NCBI GenBank assembly: GCA_016714905.1
Contig: JADKBW010000013.1
Coordinates: 1-64,000 of the forward strand
Direction: 5' to 3'
Source: Flavobacterium sp.
GTDB taxonomy: Bacteria; Bacteroidota; Bacteroidia; Flavobacteriales; Flavobacteriaceae
DNA length: 64,000 nt
Shown one piece after another: positions 31,526 to 40,231 of this stretch (position 1 is its first letter; each line of letters begins with the position of its first letter). Both the position numbers and the translations under genes were made by a program. A model generated the notes under the pieces. The model was not told the origin of the DNA. It saw only the letters and a list, made by a program, of their open reading frames with translations, and made no database searches.

Positions 31526-32221
31526 CTATTCTAAGACAAAGCTCACACTGACATTCACCACCAACTCTATTTCACCAGTTGCTAAAGTTTCTCTTGGCGC
31601 TCCACCTCCACCGTCTGCCATGGCCATGGCTTTCATTTCATACATCGGTCTTGGCGGATAATACGCTTGTGAATTATCAGAAATCGTCATCGCTTTTCCA
31701 ACTTTTTGATTTAAAACGGAAACAAAATCTTCCGCTTTGGCTTTCGCATTTTGAATGGCTAATTTTCGAGCTTCTGTTTGTAATGCTTCCATTTTTGAAG
31801 ACTTGAATTCAACATTGTCAATTCTATTAATTCCTAAATCAACTAAACCATCCATCAACGTATCGTATTTGTTCAAATCTTTTAATAGTACAACTACCGT
31901 TTGCGTCGCCATATAATTGCTTTTCTTCTTTTCGTAATCGTAGTTCGGATACAAGTTAACCCGTTGCGTTTGAAAATCCTCTTTTGCAATGTTCATTTTC
32001 TTGATGTACTTCAATACCGCGTCAATCTTTGTGTCATTTTCCTTTTTAACATCGGTCGCTTTAGCGCCTTTCGTTTCAACTGAAATCGAAATTGCTGCTT
32101 GATCTGGCGTTACTTTGACCTTTCCTTCACCGGAAACATTAATCATCGGAATAGGTTTGATTTCCTGGGCTTGCGTAAAGGTTGTAAATAACAAGACTAA
32201 AATTACTGCTGTTTTTTTCAT
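31526..32221 (-). CDS. SIMPL (DUF541) domain periplasmic protein
   Basis: A 231-residue exported protein. The signal peptide (AVILVLLFTTFTQAQE) is followed by the SIMPL domain: INVSGEGKVKVTPDQAAIS near the N-terminus, a helix and strand pair (VLKYIKKMNIAKEDFQTQRV), NYMATQTVVVLLKDL, then RKLAIQNAKAKAEDFVSVL and a final strand pair (LATGEIELVVNVSVSFVLE). Relatives form ring-shaped assemblies and are linked to oxidative-stress or envelope functions, but their biochemical role is unclear. It lies 50 bp after the rhomboid gene and probably shares its transcript. Confidence 0.88.
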   Translation of the reverse strand: MKKTAVILVLLFTTFTQAQEIKPIPMINVSGEGKVKVTPDQAAISISVETKGAKATDVKKENDTKIDAVLKYIKKMNIAKEDFQTQRVNLYPNYDYEKKKSNYMATQTVVVLLKDLNKYDTLMDGLVDLGINRIDNVEFKSSKMEALQTEARKLAIQNAKAKAEDFVSVLNQKVGKAMTISDNSQAYYPPRPMYEMKAMAMADGGGGAPRETLATGEIELVVNVSVSFVLE

Positions 32222-32271
32222 GGATAACTATTTTTAAAATTTCGAAACTCCGTTTACCAAAAGACATGCCA

Positions 32272-32913
32272 CTATAATTTTCCAGCTTTAGCCAATACAA
32301 AAAGCAAGACAATAGGAATGGCCAACAAAACAACCATAAAAGTATTCTCAGTGAGCATTTCAGGTTGCTTTAAAATCGTAATCAAATAACCACCAATGGC
32401 TCCACCAAAATGTGCAGTATGTCCAATATTGTCGTTTTTTGCCTTCATTCCATAAATAGAATAAAGCAAATAACCAATTCCAAAAACATAAGCTGGAATC
32501 GGAATGGGGATAAAAAACAAGTACAAACTCATATCCGGATGCAACAATATCGCCGAATACAAAACGCCTGTAACCGCGCCGGATGCGCCAATTGCTCGAT
32601 AACTGTAATCATCTTTGTGAAATAGCAAAGTCAACAAACTGCCGAATACCAAACTACCGAAGTAAATCACTAAAAATGAAAAACTATCAAAAAAATTAAT
32701 AACTACTGGTGCAAACATATACAAAGTAAACATGTTGAAAAACAAATGTCCCCAATCCCCGTGCAGAAAAGCAGAGGAGAACATACGAACGTTTTCTCCT
32801 GCTCGAATACTACCAATATGAAATTCGTATTTTCTAAAAAATGAAAGGTCATTAAATCCCTTAAAGCTTGTCAAAACTGTAATTCCAATAAGCAGAAGAA
32901 GTGTCGGATGCAT
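32272..32913 (-). CDS. Rhomboid-family intramembrane serine protease
   Basis: A 213-residue polytopic membrane protein with about six TM segments. The L1/TM2 motif FLHGDWGHLFFNMFTLYMF, the catalytic serine motif GASGAVTG in TM4 and the catalytic histidine motif HTAHFGGAIGGY in TM6 are all present, so it should be active. Rhomboids cleave TM segments of membrane proteins; the substrate cannot be predicted. It is the upstream gene of a two-gene unit with the SIMPL protein. Confidence 0.9.
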   Translation of the reverse strand: MHPTLLLLIGITVLTSFKGFNDLSFFRKYEFHIGSIRAGENVRMFSSAFLHGDWGHLFFNMFTLYMFAPVVINFFDSFSFLVIYFGSLVFGSLLTLLFHKDDYSYRAIGASGAVTGVLYSAILLHPDMSLYLFFIPIPIPAYVFGIGYLLYSIYGMKAKNDNIGHTAHFGGAIGGYLITILKQPEMLTENTFMVVLLAIPIVLLFVLAKAGKL

Positions 32914-32993
32914 GGTCGTTTATATTTTTGTAAAAATAGAAATTGTTTCTATAGCTTTTGTTAAACTCACTAATTTAAATCCTCATTTAAATG

Positions 32994-33001
32994 TATATTT
33001 G
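32994..33001 (+). promoter_or_regulatory. Putative -7 element for the acyltransferase gene
   Basis: TATATTTG matches TANNTTTG exactly, 17 bp before the ATG at 33019, giving a short 5' leader. No TTTG box at -33. Confidence 0.5.
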
Positions 33002-33018
33002 CCCAAATAAAATACTAC

Positions 33019-33900
33019 ATGCAGTTATTAGTTTATCTACTAATCTATCCGATAATTTGGGGCATATCAATGTTGCCGTTCCGACTTCTTTACATTTTTT
33101 CAGATTGCGTTTACGGCATTGTATATTATGTTATCGGTTACCGAAAGAAAATCGTGCGAGAAAATTTAGCCATTGCATTACCACATTTATCAGATAAAGA
33201 GCGCCTCATTATAGAAAAAAAATTCTTCCACCATCTTTGTGATACTTTTCTTGAAATGGCTAAAACCATGACCATTTCGCAAAAGGAAATCGAACGTCGT
33301 TACAAGTTTACGAATCTAGAAGTTTATCTAGAATTAGAAAAAAAACAAAAAAGTATTGCGCTGCTGTGTGGTCATTACGCCAGTTATGAATGGGCGGTTT
33401 CGATGAATTTCTATATCAATCACAAGGGAATCGGTATTTACAAACGTATTGCCAATAAGTATTTTGACAAGCTAGTTCAAGATATTCGTTCTCGATTTAA
33501 AGCACATTTGGTCACCACCAAAGAAACGATTCCAACGATCAGTAAGAATTTTAGAGACAAAACACTTTGCGTCTATGGATTTGCAAGCGATCAATCTCCA
33601 AAAATAGCAACGACCTACCATTGGGGAAAATTCATGGGAATTGAAGTCCCGGTGCATACGGGCGGTGAAATGCTGGCGAAAAAATACGATATGAATGTGA
33701 TTTTTTTAAGAACTAAAAAAGTCAAACGCGGGTTCTATGAAGCGAGTTTTGAAGTCTTGAGCGAAAACGTTAAAGAAGTTCCGAATTATGAAATTACAGA
33801 TAAGTTCATGACGTTGTTAGAACAACAGATTTTAGAAGCGCCTGAATACTACTTATGGACGCACAAGCGCTGGAAACATCAACGAGAAGCTACTTCGTAA
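33019..33900 (+). CDS. Lysophospholipid/lipid A acyltransferase (LpxL/HtrB-like)
   Basis: A 293-residue inner-membrane enzyme with an N-terminal TM helix (LIYPIIWGISMLPFRLLY), the GYRKKIVRENLAIALP segment typical of LpxL-type acyltransferases and the catalytic H-x4-E motif in LLCGHYASYEW (near 121-131). The later SDQSPK and WGKFMGIEVPVHTG segments also match. It adds a secondary acyl chain to lipid A or a related lipid. Its last 11 bp overlap the convergent aminotransferase gene. An ATG upstream at about 32991 is out of frame. Confidence 0.88.
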   Translation: MQLLVYLLIYPIIWGISMLPFRLLYIFSDCVYGIVYYVIGYRKKIVRENLAIALPHLSDKERLIIEKKFFHHLCDTFLEMAKTMTISQKEIERRYKFTNLEVYLELEKKQKSIALLCGHYASYEWAVSMNFYINHKGIGIYKRIANKYFDKLVQDIRSRFKAHLVTTKETIPTISKNFRDKTLCVYGFASDQSPKIATTYHWGKFMGIEVPVHTGGEMLAKKYDMNVIFLRTKKVKRGFYEASFEVLSENVKEVPNYEITDKFMTLLEQQILEAPEYYLWTHKRWKHQREATS

Positions 33901-35385
33901 ACCACTTTTTTACCAAATCTTTTTCATAAGACTTCGCATTTTGATGTACGAATTCGTTGGAGCTCCGGTTGTAATTGTAGTCTTTGCCCCACTCTTGATG
34001 ATGTTTCGCCACCTCTTTGATACTAGCGCAAACAAACTCAATTTCAGTATTGGTTGTCGTTGGATGAATAGACATTCGAATCCAACCTGGCTTTTGAATC
34101 AAATCACCGGAATCGATTTGACATACTAAATGATGCGAAGTTGCTTCATCAACATTCAACAAATAATGGCCGTATGTTCCCGCACAACTGCAACCGCCTC
34201 GAGTTTGAATACCAAAACGGTCATTCAACATTTTTACACCTAAATTAAAATGCAGATCGTCGATATAAAAGGAAATTACACCCAATCGATCGTGGTGTTG
34301 TCCCGCCAAAATCTTGATGTTTGGAATAGATCCCAATTCAGAAAAACGTAGTCTACGATTTCGTGTTCACGCTTCAAAATGTTCTCGATGCCCATTTCCT
34401 CCTTCAATTGAATCGCCAACGCCGTTTTGATGGCTTGCAAAAATCCTGGTGTTCCGCCATCTTCTCGATCTTCAATATTGTCGATGTATTTATGTTCACC
34501 CCATGGATTGGTCCACGAAACCGTCCCACCACCCGGATTGTCCGGCACCATATTGCGATACAATTTTTTATTAAACACCAAAACACCTGTCGTTCCTGGT
34601 CCACCTAAAAATTTATGTGGAGAAAAGAATATTGCATCCAAATAACTTTCCGCGTCTTCCGGATGCATGTCAATTTTTACGTAAGGTCCAGAACACGCAA
34701 AGTCAACGAAGCACAAACCGTTGTTTTGATGCATGATTTTAGCCACTTCATGATACGGCGTACTGATTCCAGTAACATTGGAACAAGAGGTAATAGATGC
34801 AATTTTGATGGTTCGATCTTGATATTTGCTCAATAAACTTCTAAAATTATCCAAACAAAACAAGCCCTTTTCACAAGCTGGAACAATAACAACATCCGCA
34901 ATCGTCTCCAACCACGAGGTTTGATTAGAATGGTGTTCCATGTGAGAGATAAAAACAATCGGCTTGTCTTCTTGTGGCACTTTCGTATAGGCTTTCAAAT
35001 TCTCAGGAACTTTCAATCCTAAAATACGTTGAAATTTATTGACAACACCTGTCATTCCGGTTCCATCTGTAATCAAAACATCGTCGCTGTTCGCATTGAC
35101 ATGATGTTTGATAATATGCCGCGCTTCGTGATACGCTAAGGACATCACAGTGCCAGAAACGGTAGTTTCAGTATGCGTATTGGCGACGAACGAACCGAAC
35201 TCATTCATCATCTTTTCTTCAATTGGTCGGTACAATCTGCCACTCGCTGTCCAATCCGTATATATGATTTTTTTCGTTCCAAATGGCGATTCGAATTCTT
35301 GATTAATACCAATAATATTGTCGCGATATTGCTGAAAATAGCGTTCTAATTCTGTTGGTAACGTCATCGTATCGTTGGAAATCAT
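33890..35385 (-). CDS. Class V aminotransferase, PLP-dependent (frameshift near 34347)
   Basis: A cysteine desulfurase-like aminotransferase of about 500 codons. I start at ATG 35385 (MISNDTMTLPTELER) because the upstream in-frame sequence is AT-rich and not protein-like. Motifs: YTDWTASGRLYRPIEEK near the N-terminus, ITDGTGMTGVVNKFQRIL, HMEHHSNQTSW, SCSNVTGISTPYHEV, and the PLP-lysine motif FSPHKFLGGPGTTGVL. The first frame ends near 34276 after DYVFL; inserting one T in the T run at about 34347 gives DYVFSELGSIPNIK and joins the second frame (QHHDRLGVISFYI, TRGGCSCAGTYGHYLL). The substrate is not evident. The Cys-rich GGCSCAG loop near the C-terminus is where NifS-type enzymes hold their catalytic Cys. 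Confidence 0.87.
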
Positions 35386-35531
35386 AGTAGTTGAATTTGG
35401 ATTCAAAGATACATGTTTTTTGGTTTTTAGGAGTATCCAAGAACCGTTGATTATTGTCGACCGACATGCACAATTTAAAGACCGCAAAAAAAAATCTAAC
35501 TATCTAAAAATCTTACAGTCTTACAGTCTAA

Positions 35532-36920
35532 TTAAATCCCCGCCACAGCCTTAATCTCGTCAATTATTCTCAACGCCAATTGATTAGCGGCTCCTTGTGT
35601 CGGTGCCTCGGTATAAATACGAATAATCGGCTCGGTATTGGATTTTCTTAAATGAACCCATTCGGTTGCAAAGTCAATTTTTACGCCGTCAATGGTAGTA
35701 ATATCTTCATTTTTGTATTTTTCGGTCATGGCTTCCAAAATCGCATCCACATCAATTTGCGGTGTCAATTCGATTTTGTTTTTACTCATATAGTATTGCG
35801 GATAACTCGCTCTTAATTCCGCTACTGTAACATCCAAATTGGCCAAATGCGTCAAGAACAAAGCCACACCCACCAAACTATCACGACCATAATGCAACTC
35901 TGGATAAATAATCCCGCCGTTTCCTTCACCACCAATAATCGCATTGGTTTTCTTCATCAATTCCACCACATTCACTTCACCCACGGCACTAGCTTGGTAA
36001 CTACCACTATATTTGTTGGTTATATCACGCAAAGCTCTTGAAGACGACATATTTGAAACGGTATTGCCCGGCGTTTTACTCAATACATAATCCGCGCACG
36101 CCACCAAAGTGTATTCTTCACCAAACATTTCACCGTCGTTAGAGATGAAAGCCAAACGATCGACATCTGGATCGACTACAATTCCAAAATCGGCTTTTTC
36201 TTCTAAAACCAATTTACATATATCGCCCAAATGCTCTTTTAAAGGCTCTGGATTATGAGGGAAATGACCATTCGGTTCGCAATATAATTTGACCACCTCT
36301 ACGCCCATTTGCTCCAATAGATTTGGAATTACGATACCTCCAGAGGAATTCACACCATCCACAACCACCTTAAATTTTCTTTTCGCAACCGCTTCAGCAT
36401 CCACCAAAGGCAAATTCAAAACTTCATCTATGTGAATGTCCATATAGGCATCATTAATGGTAATTGTTCCAAGCGAATCAACATCAGAAAAATCAAAGGC
36501 TTCTGCTTCGGCAATTTCAAGGATTTTTGCCCCATCAGCGCCACTTAAAAATTCACCTTTTTCATTTAATAATTTTAGCGCATTCCATTGTTTTGGATTG
36601 TGCGACGCGGTCAAAATAATACCACCATGTGCTTTCTCCAAAGGAACGGCTACTTCAACGGTTGGCGTTGTCGACAAACCCAAATCGATGACATCAATGC
36701 CCAAACCGATGAGCGTATTTACTACTAAATTATGAATCATCGGTCCCGAAATTCTAGCGTCCCGGCCTATGACTACAGTTAGTTTTTCACTTTTAGAATA
36801 GGTCTTAAGCCACGTTCCGTACGCGGATGCAAACTTTACGGCATCTACCGGCGTTAAGTTATCTCCGACTTTTCCTCCTATGGTTCCGCGAATTCCTGAT
36901 ATCGATTTGATTAATGTCAT
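35532..36920 (-). CDS. glmM: Phosphoglucosamine mutase
   Basis: A 462-residue alpha-D-phosphohexomutase that converts glucosamine-6-phosphate to glucosamine-1-phosphate for peptidoglycan and LPS precursors. The N-terminus SISGIRGTIGGKVG fits the family, the phosphoserine loop is TASHNPKQWNALK, the Mg2+ loop is VDPDVDRLAFIS, the sugar-binding loop is GEGNGGIIYPE and the phosphate-binding loop is RKSNTEPIIRIYTEA. GlmM is the usual sole representative in Flavobacteria, but a phosphomannomutase/phosphoglucomutase role cannot be excluded by motif alone. It is preceded by a -7 element and by one arm of a 24-bp inverted repeat. Confidence 0.9.
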   Translation of the reverse strand: MTLIKSISGIRGTIGGKVGDNLTPVDAVKFASAYGTWLKTYSKSEKLTVVIGRDARISGPMIHNLVVNTLIGLGIDVIDLGLSTTPTVEVAVPLEKAHGGIILTASHNPKQWNALKLLNEKGEFLSGADGAKILEIAEAEAFDFSDVDSLGTITINDAYMDIHIDEVLNLPLVDAEAVAKRKFKVVVDGVNSSGGIVIPNLLEQMGVEVVKLYCEPNGHFPHNPEPLKEHLGDICKLVLEEKADFGIVVDPDVDRLAFISNDGEMFGEEYTLVACADYVLSKTPGNTVSNMSSSRALRDITNKYSGSYQASAVGEVNVVELMKKTNAIIGGEGNGGIIYPELHYGRDSLVGVALFLTHLANLDVTVAELRASYPQYYMSKNKIELTPQIDVDAILEAMTEKYKNEDITTIDGVKIDFATEWVHLRKSNTEPIIRIYTEAPTQGAANQLALRIIDEIKAVAGI

Positions 36921-36933
36921 TTTAAAGTTTAAA

Positions 36934-37067
36934 AGGTTATAAGTTTAGAAAGTTTAGTTTAGCAGCAGCAAATATAATTAAACTTATAGAGTTCGTAAAC
37001 AGCAACATTCAAAGAAATTTCTAAATTTACAAAACCTAAACTTCTAAACTTTCTAAACTTATAACCT
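36934..37067. repeat. 24-bp perfect inverted repeat between glmM and acpH
   Basis: AGGTTATAAGTTTAGAAAGT.. at 36934-36957 has its exact reverse complement at 37044-37067, separated by 86 bp that contain the glmM promoter. The second arm ends 9 bp before the acpH ATG. The arms are AT-rich and symmetrical about the divergent promoter region. It could be a small interspersed element or an operator pair. Confidence 0.75.
36969..36976 (-). promoter_or_regulatory. Putative -7 element of glmM
   Basis: The minus strand reads TATATTTG, an exact TANNTTTG match, 49 bp before the glmM ATG. TTTA, one base off TTTG, lies 19 bp upstream on the same strand (plus 36996-36999). Confidence 0.55.
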
Positions 37068-37076
37068 ATCTCATAA

Positions 37077-37661
37077 ATGAATTTCCTAGCCCACATCTAT
37101 CTTTCCGGCGATAACGATTTGATCAAAATCGGAAATTTTATGGCAGATGGAATTCGAGGAAAACACTATGAGTATTTACCTGCCGAAGTTCGGAAGGGAA
37201 TCGTTTTGCACCGCGCCATCGATACCTACACCGACGCGCATCCGATATTTAGACAAAGTACCAAACGCTTGCATCATCGATACCATCATTATGCTGGAGT
37301 TATTGTCGATGTTTTCTACGATCACTTTCTAGCCAAGAATTGGTCAAATTATTCTAATGAAAAATTAGAAGATTTTGTTGAGCGATTTTACCAATCTTTA
37401 GAAACGCATCTCGACATATTAACGGAGAAAACACTGCACATGAAACCCTATATGATTCAACACAATTGGTTGGTCAACTATCAGTATACAAAGGGCATTG
37501 CACGAATCCTAACGCAAATGGATCACCGTACCAAAGATGTTTCTCAAATGCAATATGCCATTGAGGAATTAGAACAATATTATGACGAATTTGAAGGGGA
37601 ATTCACAGCTTTTTTCGAGGATTTAATTGCGCATGTGCAACTAAAGAAGATCGAATTATGA
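37077..37661 (+). CDS. acpH: ACP phosphodiesterase (AcpH/DUF479 family)
   Basis: A 194-residue cytoplasmic protein. The HD-like metal motifs NFLAHIYLSGDNDLIKIGNF at the N-terminus, VLHRAIDTYTDAHP and HHYAGVIVDVFYDHFLA match acyl carrier protein phosphodiesterases, which remove the phosphopantetheine arm from holo-ACP. Its stop overlaps the start of the gamma-glutamyltransferase gene by 4 bp (ATGA), so the two are translationally coupled. Confidence 0.87.
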   Translation: MNFLAHIYLSGDNDLIKIGNFMADGIRGKHYEYLPAEVRKGIVLHRAIDTYTDAHPIFRQSTKRLHHRYHHYAGVIVDVFYDHFLAKNWSNYSNEKLEDFVERFYQSLETHLDILTEKTLHMKPYMIQHNWLVNYQYTKGIARILTQMDHRTKDVSQMQYAIEELEQYYDEFEGEFTAFFEDLIAHVQLKKIEL

Positions 37662-39330
37662 AAAGATTACTACTCTCCTATTTTCTATTTCAATATGCTG
37701 CAATAGTTCTCGGGCAAACTGGGTTGATTACTTCTACAGCGATGGTCGTTTCCGCTCGTGAAGAAGCTTCTCAGATTGGCGTTCAAATCATGCAACAAGG
37801 TGGAAATGCCTTTGATGCTATGGTCGCGACTGAATTGGCTTTGGCCGTGGCTTATCCGTATGCGGGCAATATCGCTGGCGGTGGATTTATGGTCTATCGC
37901 AAAGCCAACGGTGACAGTGGCGCTTTGGATTATCGGGAGAAAGCACCGTTGAAAGCGAGCAAAGATAATGTTCTCGACAAAACAAAGAGGTAATTCCACA
38001 ATTGAGTGTCAACGGCGCCATGGCTATCGGAGTTCCCGGGACCATTGCCGGCGTATTTGCGGTGCATCAAAAATTTGGAAAATTACCTTTAAAAACAATC
38101 ATGATGCCGGTGATTGCTTTGGCAAAAAAAGGCGTGGTCATTACAGAAAAGCAATTAAAACAAATCAATAATAATCAAAAGGAAATCAACAAAATAAGCG
38201 GCTCCGAAACCATGTACGCCAAAACCTATAACGTTGGCGATACGATCAAATATCTAAATTTGGCGGCTACTTTAGAGCGCATTTTGAAAAATGGTTCCTC
38301 TGAATTTTACAAAGGTGAAACCGCTCAGAAAATGGTCGACTTCATTCAAAAAAACGGCGGCATACTCAGCATGGAAGATTTGTCAAAATACGAAGTCAAG
38401 TGGAGAAAACCCATCACCTTTTCCTATAAAGATTTGAAGATTGTTTCGATGTCTCCACCATCCAGCGGCGGAATCACATTAGGACAAATTATGAAAATGA
38501 TTGAACCGTATCCAGTTGCAACTTATGGACATAACTCCGAGAAATATATCCAATTACTGACCGAAGCAGAACGGCGTGCGTATGCGGACAAAAACTTTTT
38601 CTTAGGCGATCCTGATTTTATTAAAATCCCTACAAACCAGTTACTTGATAAAAAATACCTCAAGCAACGCATGACAAATTTTGATTGGAAAAAAGCCTCG
38701 CTTTCTTCTCAAGTTTCGCATGGAAACATCACCATTTCAGAAAGCAATGAAACCACGCATTACTCGATTGTCGATGCCGAAGGAAATGCCATTGCTGCAA
38801 CCACAACGCTCAATGGCGCCTATGGATCTAAATTGTATTCTGAGGAATTGGGGTTCTTTTTCAACAACCAAATGGATGACTTTAGCTCCAAGCCTGGCGT
38901 GCCGAATTCCTATGGTTTGATCGGAGCCGAAGCCAACAGCATTGCTCCAGAAAAAAGAATGCTCAGTTCTATGACACCAACCATCGTAGAACAAAAAGGA
39001 AAATTACTAATGGTCTTGGGCTCGCCCGGCGGTTCTACGATTATTACTTCGGTATTGCAAACGATTTTAAATGTCTATGAATTCAAGATGAATATGCAGC
39101 AAGCCGTCAACGCGCCACGATTTCACCACCAAGGATTGCCCGACGAAGTATTATTTGAACCGAATAAGTTTGCTCCAAATTTGATCTACAGTTTGCGAAA
39201 AAAAGGATATTTTGGTAACGAAAAGAGCGCGCCGGTCATTGGAAAAGTCGATGCCATTCTAAGATTGCCAAACGGACAACTCGAAGGAGGCGCAGACCAT
39301 CGGGGCGACGACAATGCAAAAGGATTTTAA
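37658..39330 (+). CDS. ggt: Gamma-glutamyltransferase (frameshift near 37985)
   Basis: A periplasmic Ntn-hydrolase of about 557 codons that cleaves glutathione and related gamma-glutamyl peptides. The signal peptide (LLSYFLFQYAAIVLGQ) and the heavy-chain motif QGGNAFDAMVAT then GNIAGGGFMVYR are seen first. The frame ends near 37993; one extra A in the A4 run at about 37985 gives DKNKEVIPQLSVNGAMA and joins the remainder (IGVPGTIAGV, SPPSSGGITLGQIMKM). The autocleavage site and catalytic Thr lie in ETTHYSIVDAEGNAIAATTT, and LGSPGGSTIITSVLQ matches the gamma-glutamyl binding loop. Together with the sulfur genes in this window it would feed cysteine or sulfur recovery, but no direct link is visible. 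Confidence 0.9.
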
Positions 39331-39331
39331 G

Positions 39332-40000
39332 ATGAGTTTTGTCAGAGCATTAGAAACAGCTTTCCAAAATAACAGTTCGCGTGAACTTGCCATTCCCATG
39401 GAAAACTACATGAAAAATCACTTTACCTTCTACGGCATCAAAACCGAGAAAAGACGATTGATTTTCAAATCGATTTGGCAGGAACATCAAAATGAAGTCA
39501 AACAAAATGGTCGTGAAATCACACTGCAATTGTTTGCTTTCAAAGAACGTGAAATGCATTATTGCGGCATCGAAATTCTCATCAAAAATCTAAAGAAAAA
39601 CTATCAAATTGATGATATTCAACTCATCGAAAAAATACTTATAACCAATTCTTGGTGGGATTCTGTCGACACGATTGCAAAATATATCTTGGGTCAGTAT
39701 TTGATCGAATTTCCAAACGAAACCAAAAAAGTCATTAACCGGTTTTCCGATTCAGATAATATGTGGCTCAATCGCGCCGCCATTCTATTTCAGTTAGGCT
39801 ACAAACAAAAAACAAACGCCTATACTCTTTTTCGAGAATGTATTAAACACGCCCATTCAAAAGAATTTTTTATTCAAAAAGCCATCGGTTGGGCGTTGCG
39901 CGAATACGGCAAATACTTTCCAAATGAAGTAAGAGAATTTGTAAAACAAGCCAACTTAAAACCACTCAGCAACAAAGAAGCTCTAAAAAATATTTCTTAA
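39332..40000 (+). CDS. DNA alkylation repair protein (AlkD-like)
   Basis: A 222-residue helical HEAT-like repeat protein of the DNA alkylation repair family (PF08713). Motifs include MENYMKNHFTFYGIKTEKRR, IWQEHQNEVKQNGRE, LFAFKEREMHYCGIE and SWWDSVDTIAKYILGQYL, which surround the substrate-binding surface; the C-terminus KAIGWALREYGKYFPNEV is typical. These enzymes excise 3-methyladenine and 7-methylguanine lesions. ATG 39332 lies 1 bp after the ggt stop; an earlier in-frame ATG (39314) would overlap ggt. Confidence 0.87.
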   Translation: MSFVRALETAFQNNSSRELAIPMENYMKNHFTFYGIKTEKRRLIFKSIWQEHQNEVKQNGREITLQLFAFKEREMHYCGIEILIKNLKKNYQIDDIQLIEKILITNSWWDSVDTIAKYILGQYLIEFPNETKKVINRFSDSDNMWLNRAAILFQLGYKQKTNAYTLFRECIKHAHSKEFFIQKAIGWALREYGKYFPNEVREFVKQANLKPLSNKEALKNIS

Positions 40001-40030
40001 CTCGTGAGGGCAATTATATTAACATTTAAA

Positions 40031-40160
40031 TTCTATGAAAACCACATAGAATCATAGAAAAAAGAGTTCTATAGACCAATCATTGATTTACATATATATG
40101 ATCTGCTATGCTAAAATGAATTGCCTTAAAAACTATGTTTCAATGTGCTTGAAAAATAAA
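40031..40160. repeat. Degenerate inverted-repeat element upstream of the ClC gene
   Basis: A left arm AAACCACATAGAATCATAGA (about 40039-40058) is imperfectly complementary to ACTATGTTTCAATGTGCTT at about 40132-40150. A CTATG/CATAG hairpin and ACATATATATGAT lie between. I recall similar CATAG-rich intergenic elements in Flavobacterium genomes. The remaining gap (40001-40231) has no ORF. Confidence 0.45.
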
Positions 40161-40231
40161 AAAGCGAATTACTCCCAATGATTATTTCTTAAATTCATTT
40201 TAGTCGTAAATTAGCGTTTTCGTCCAAACCA

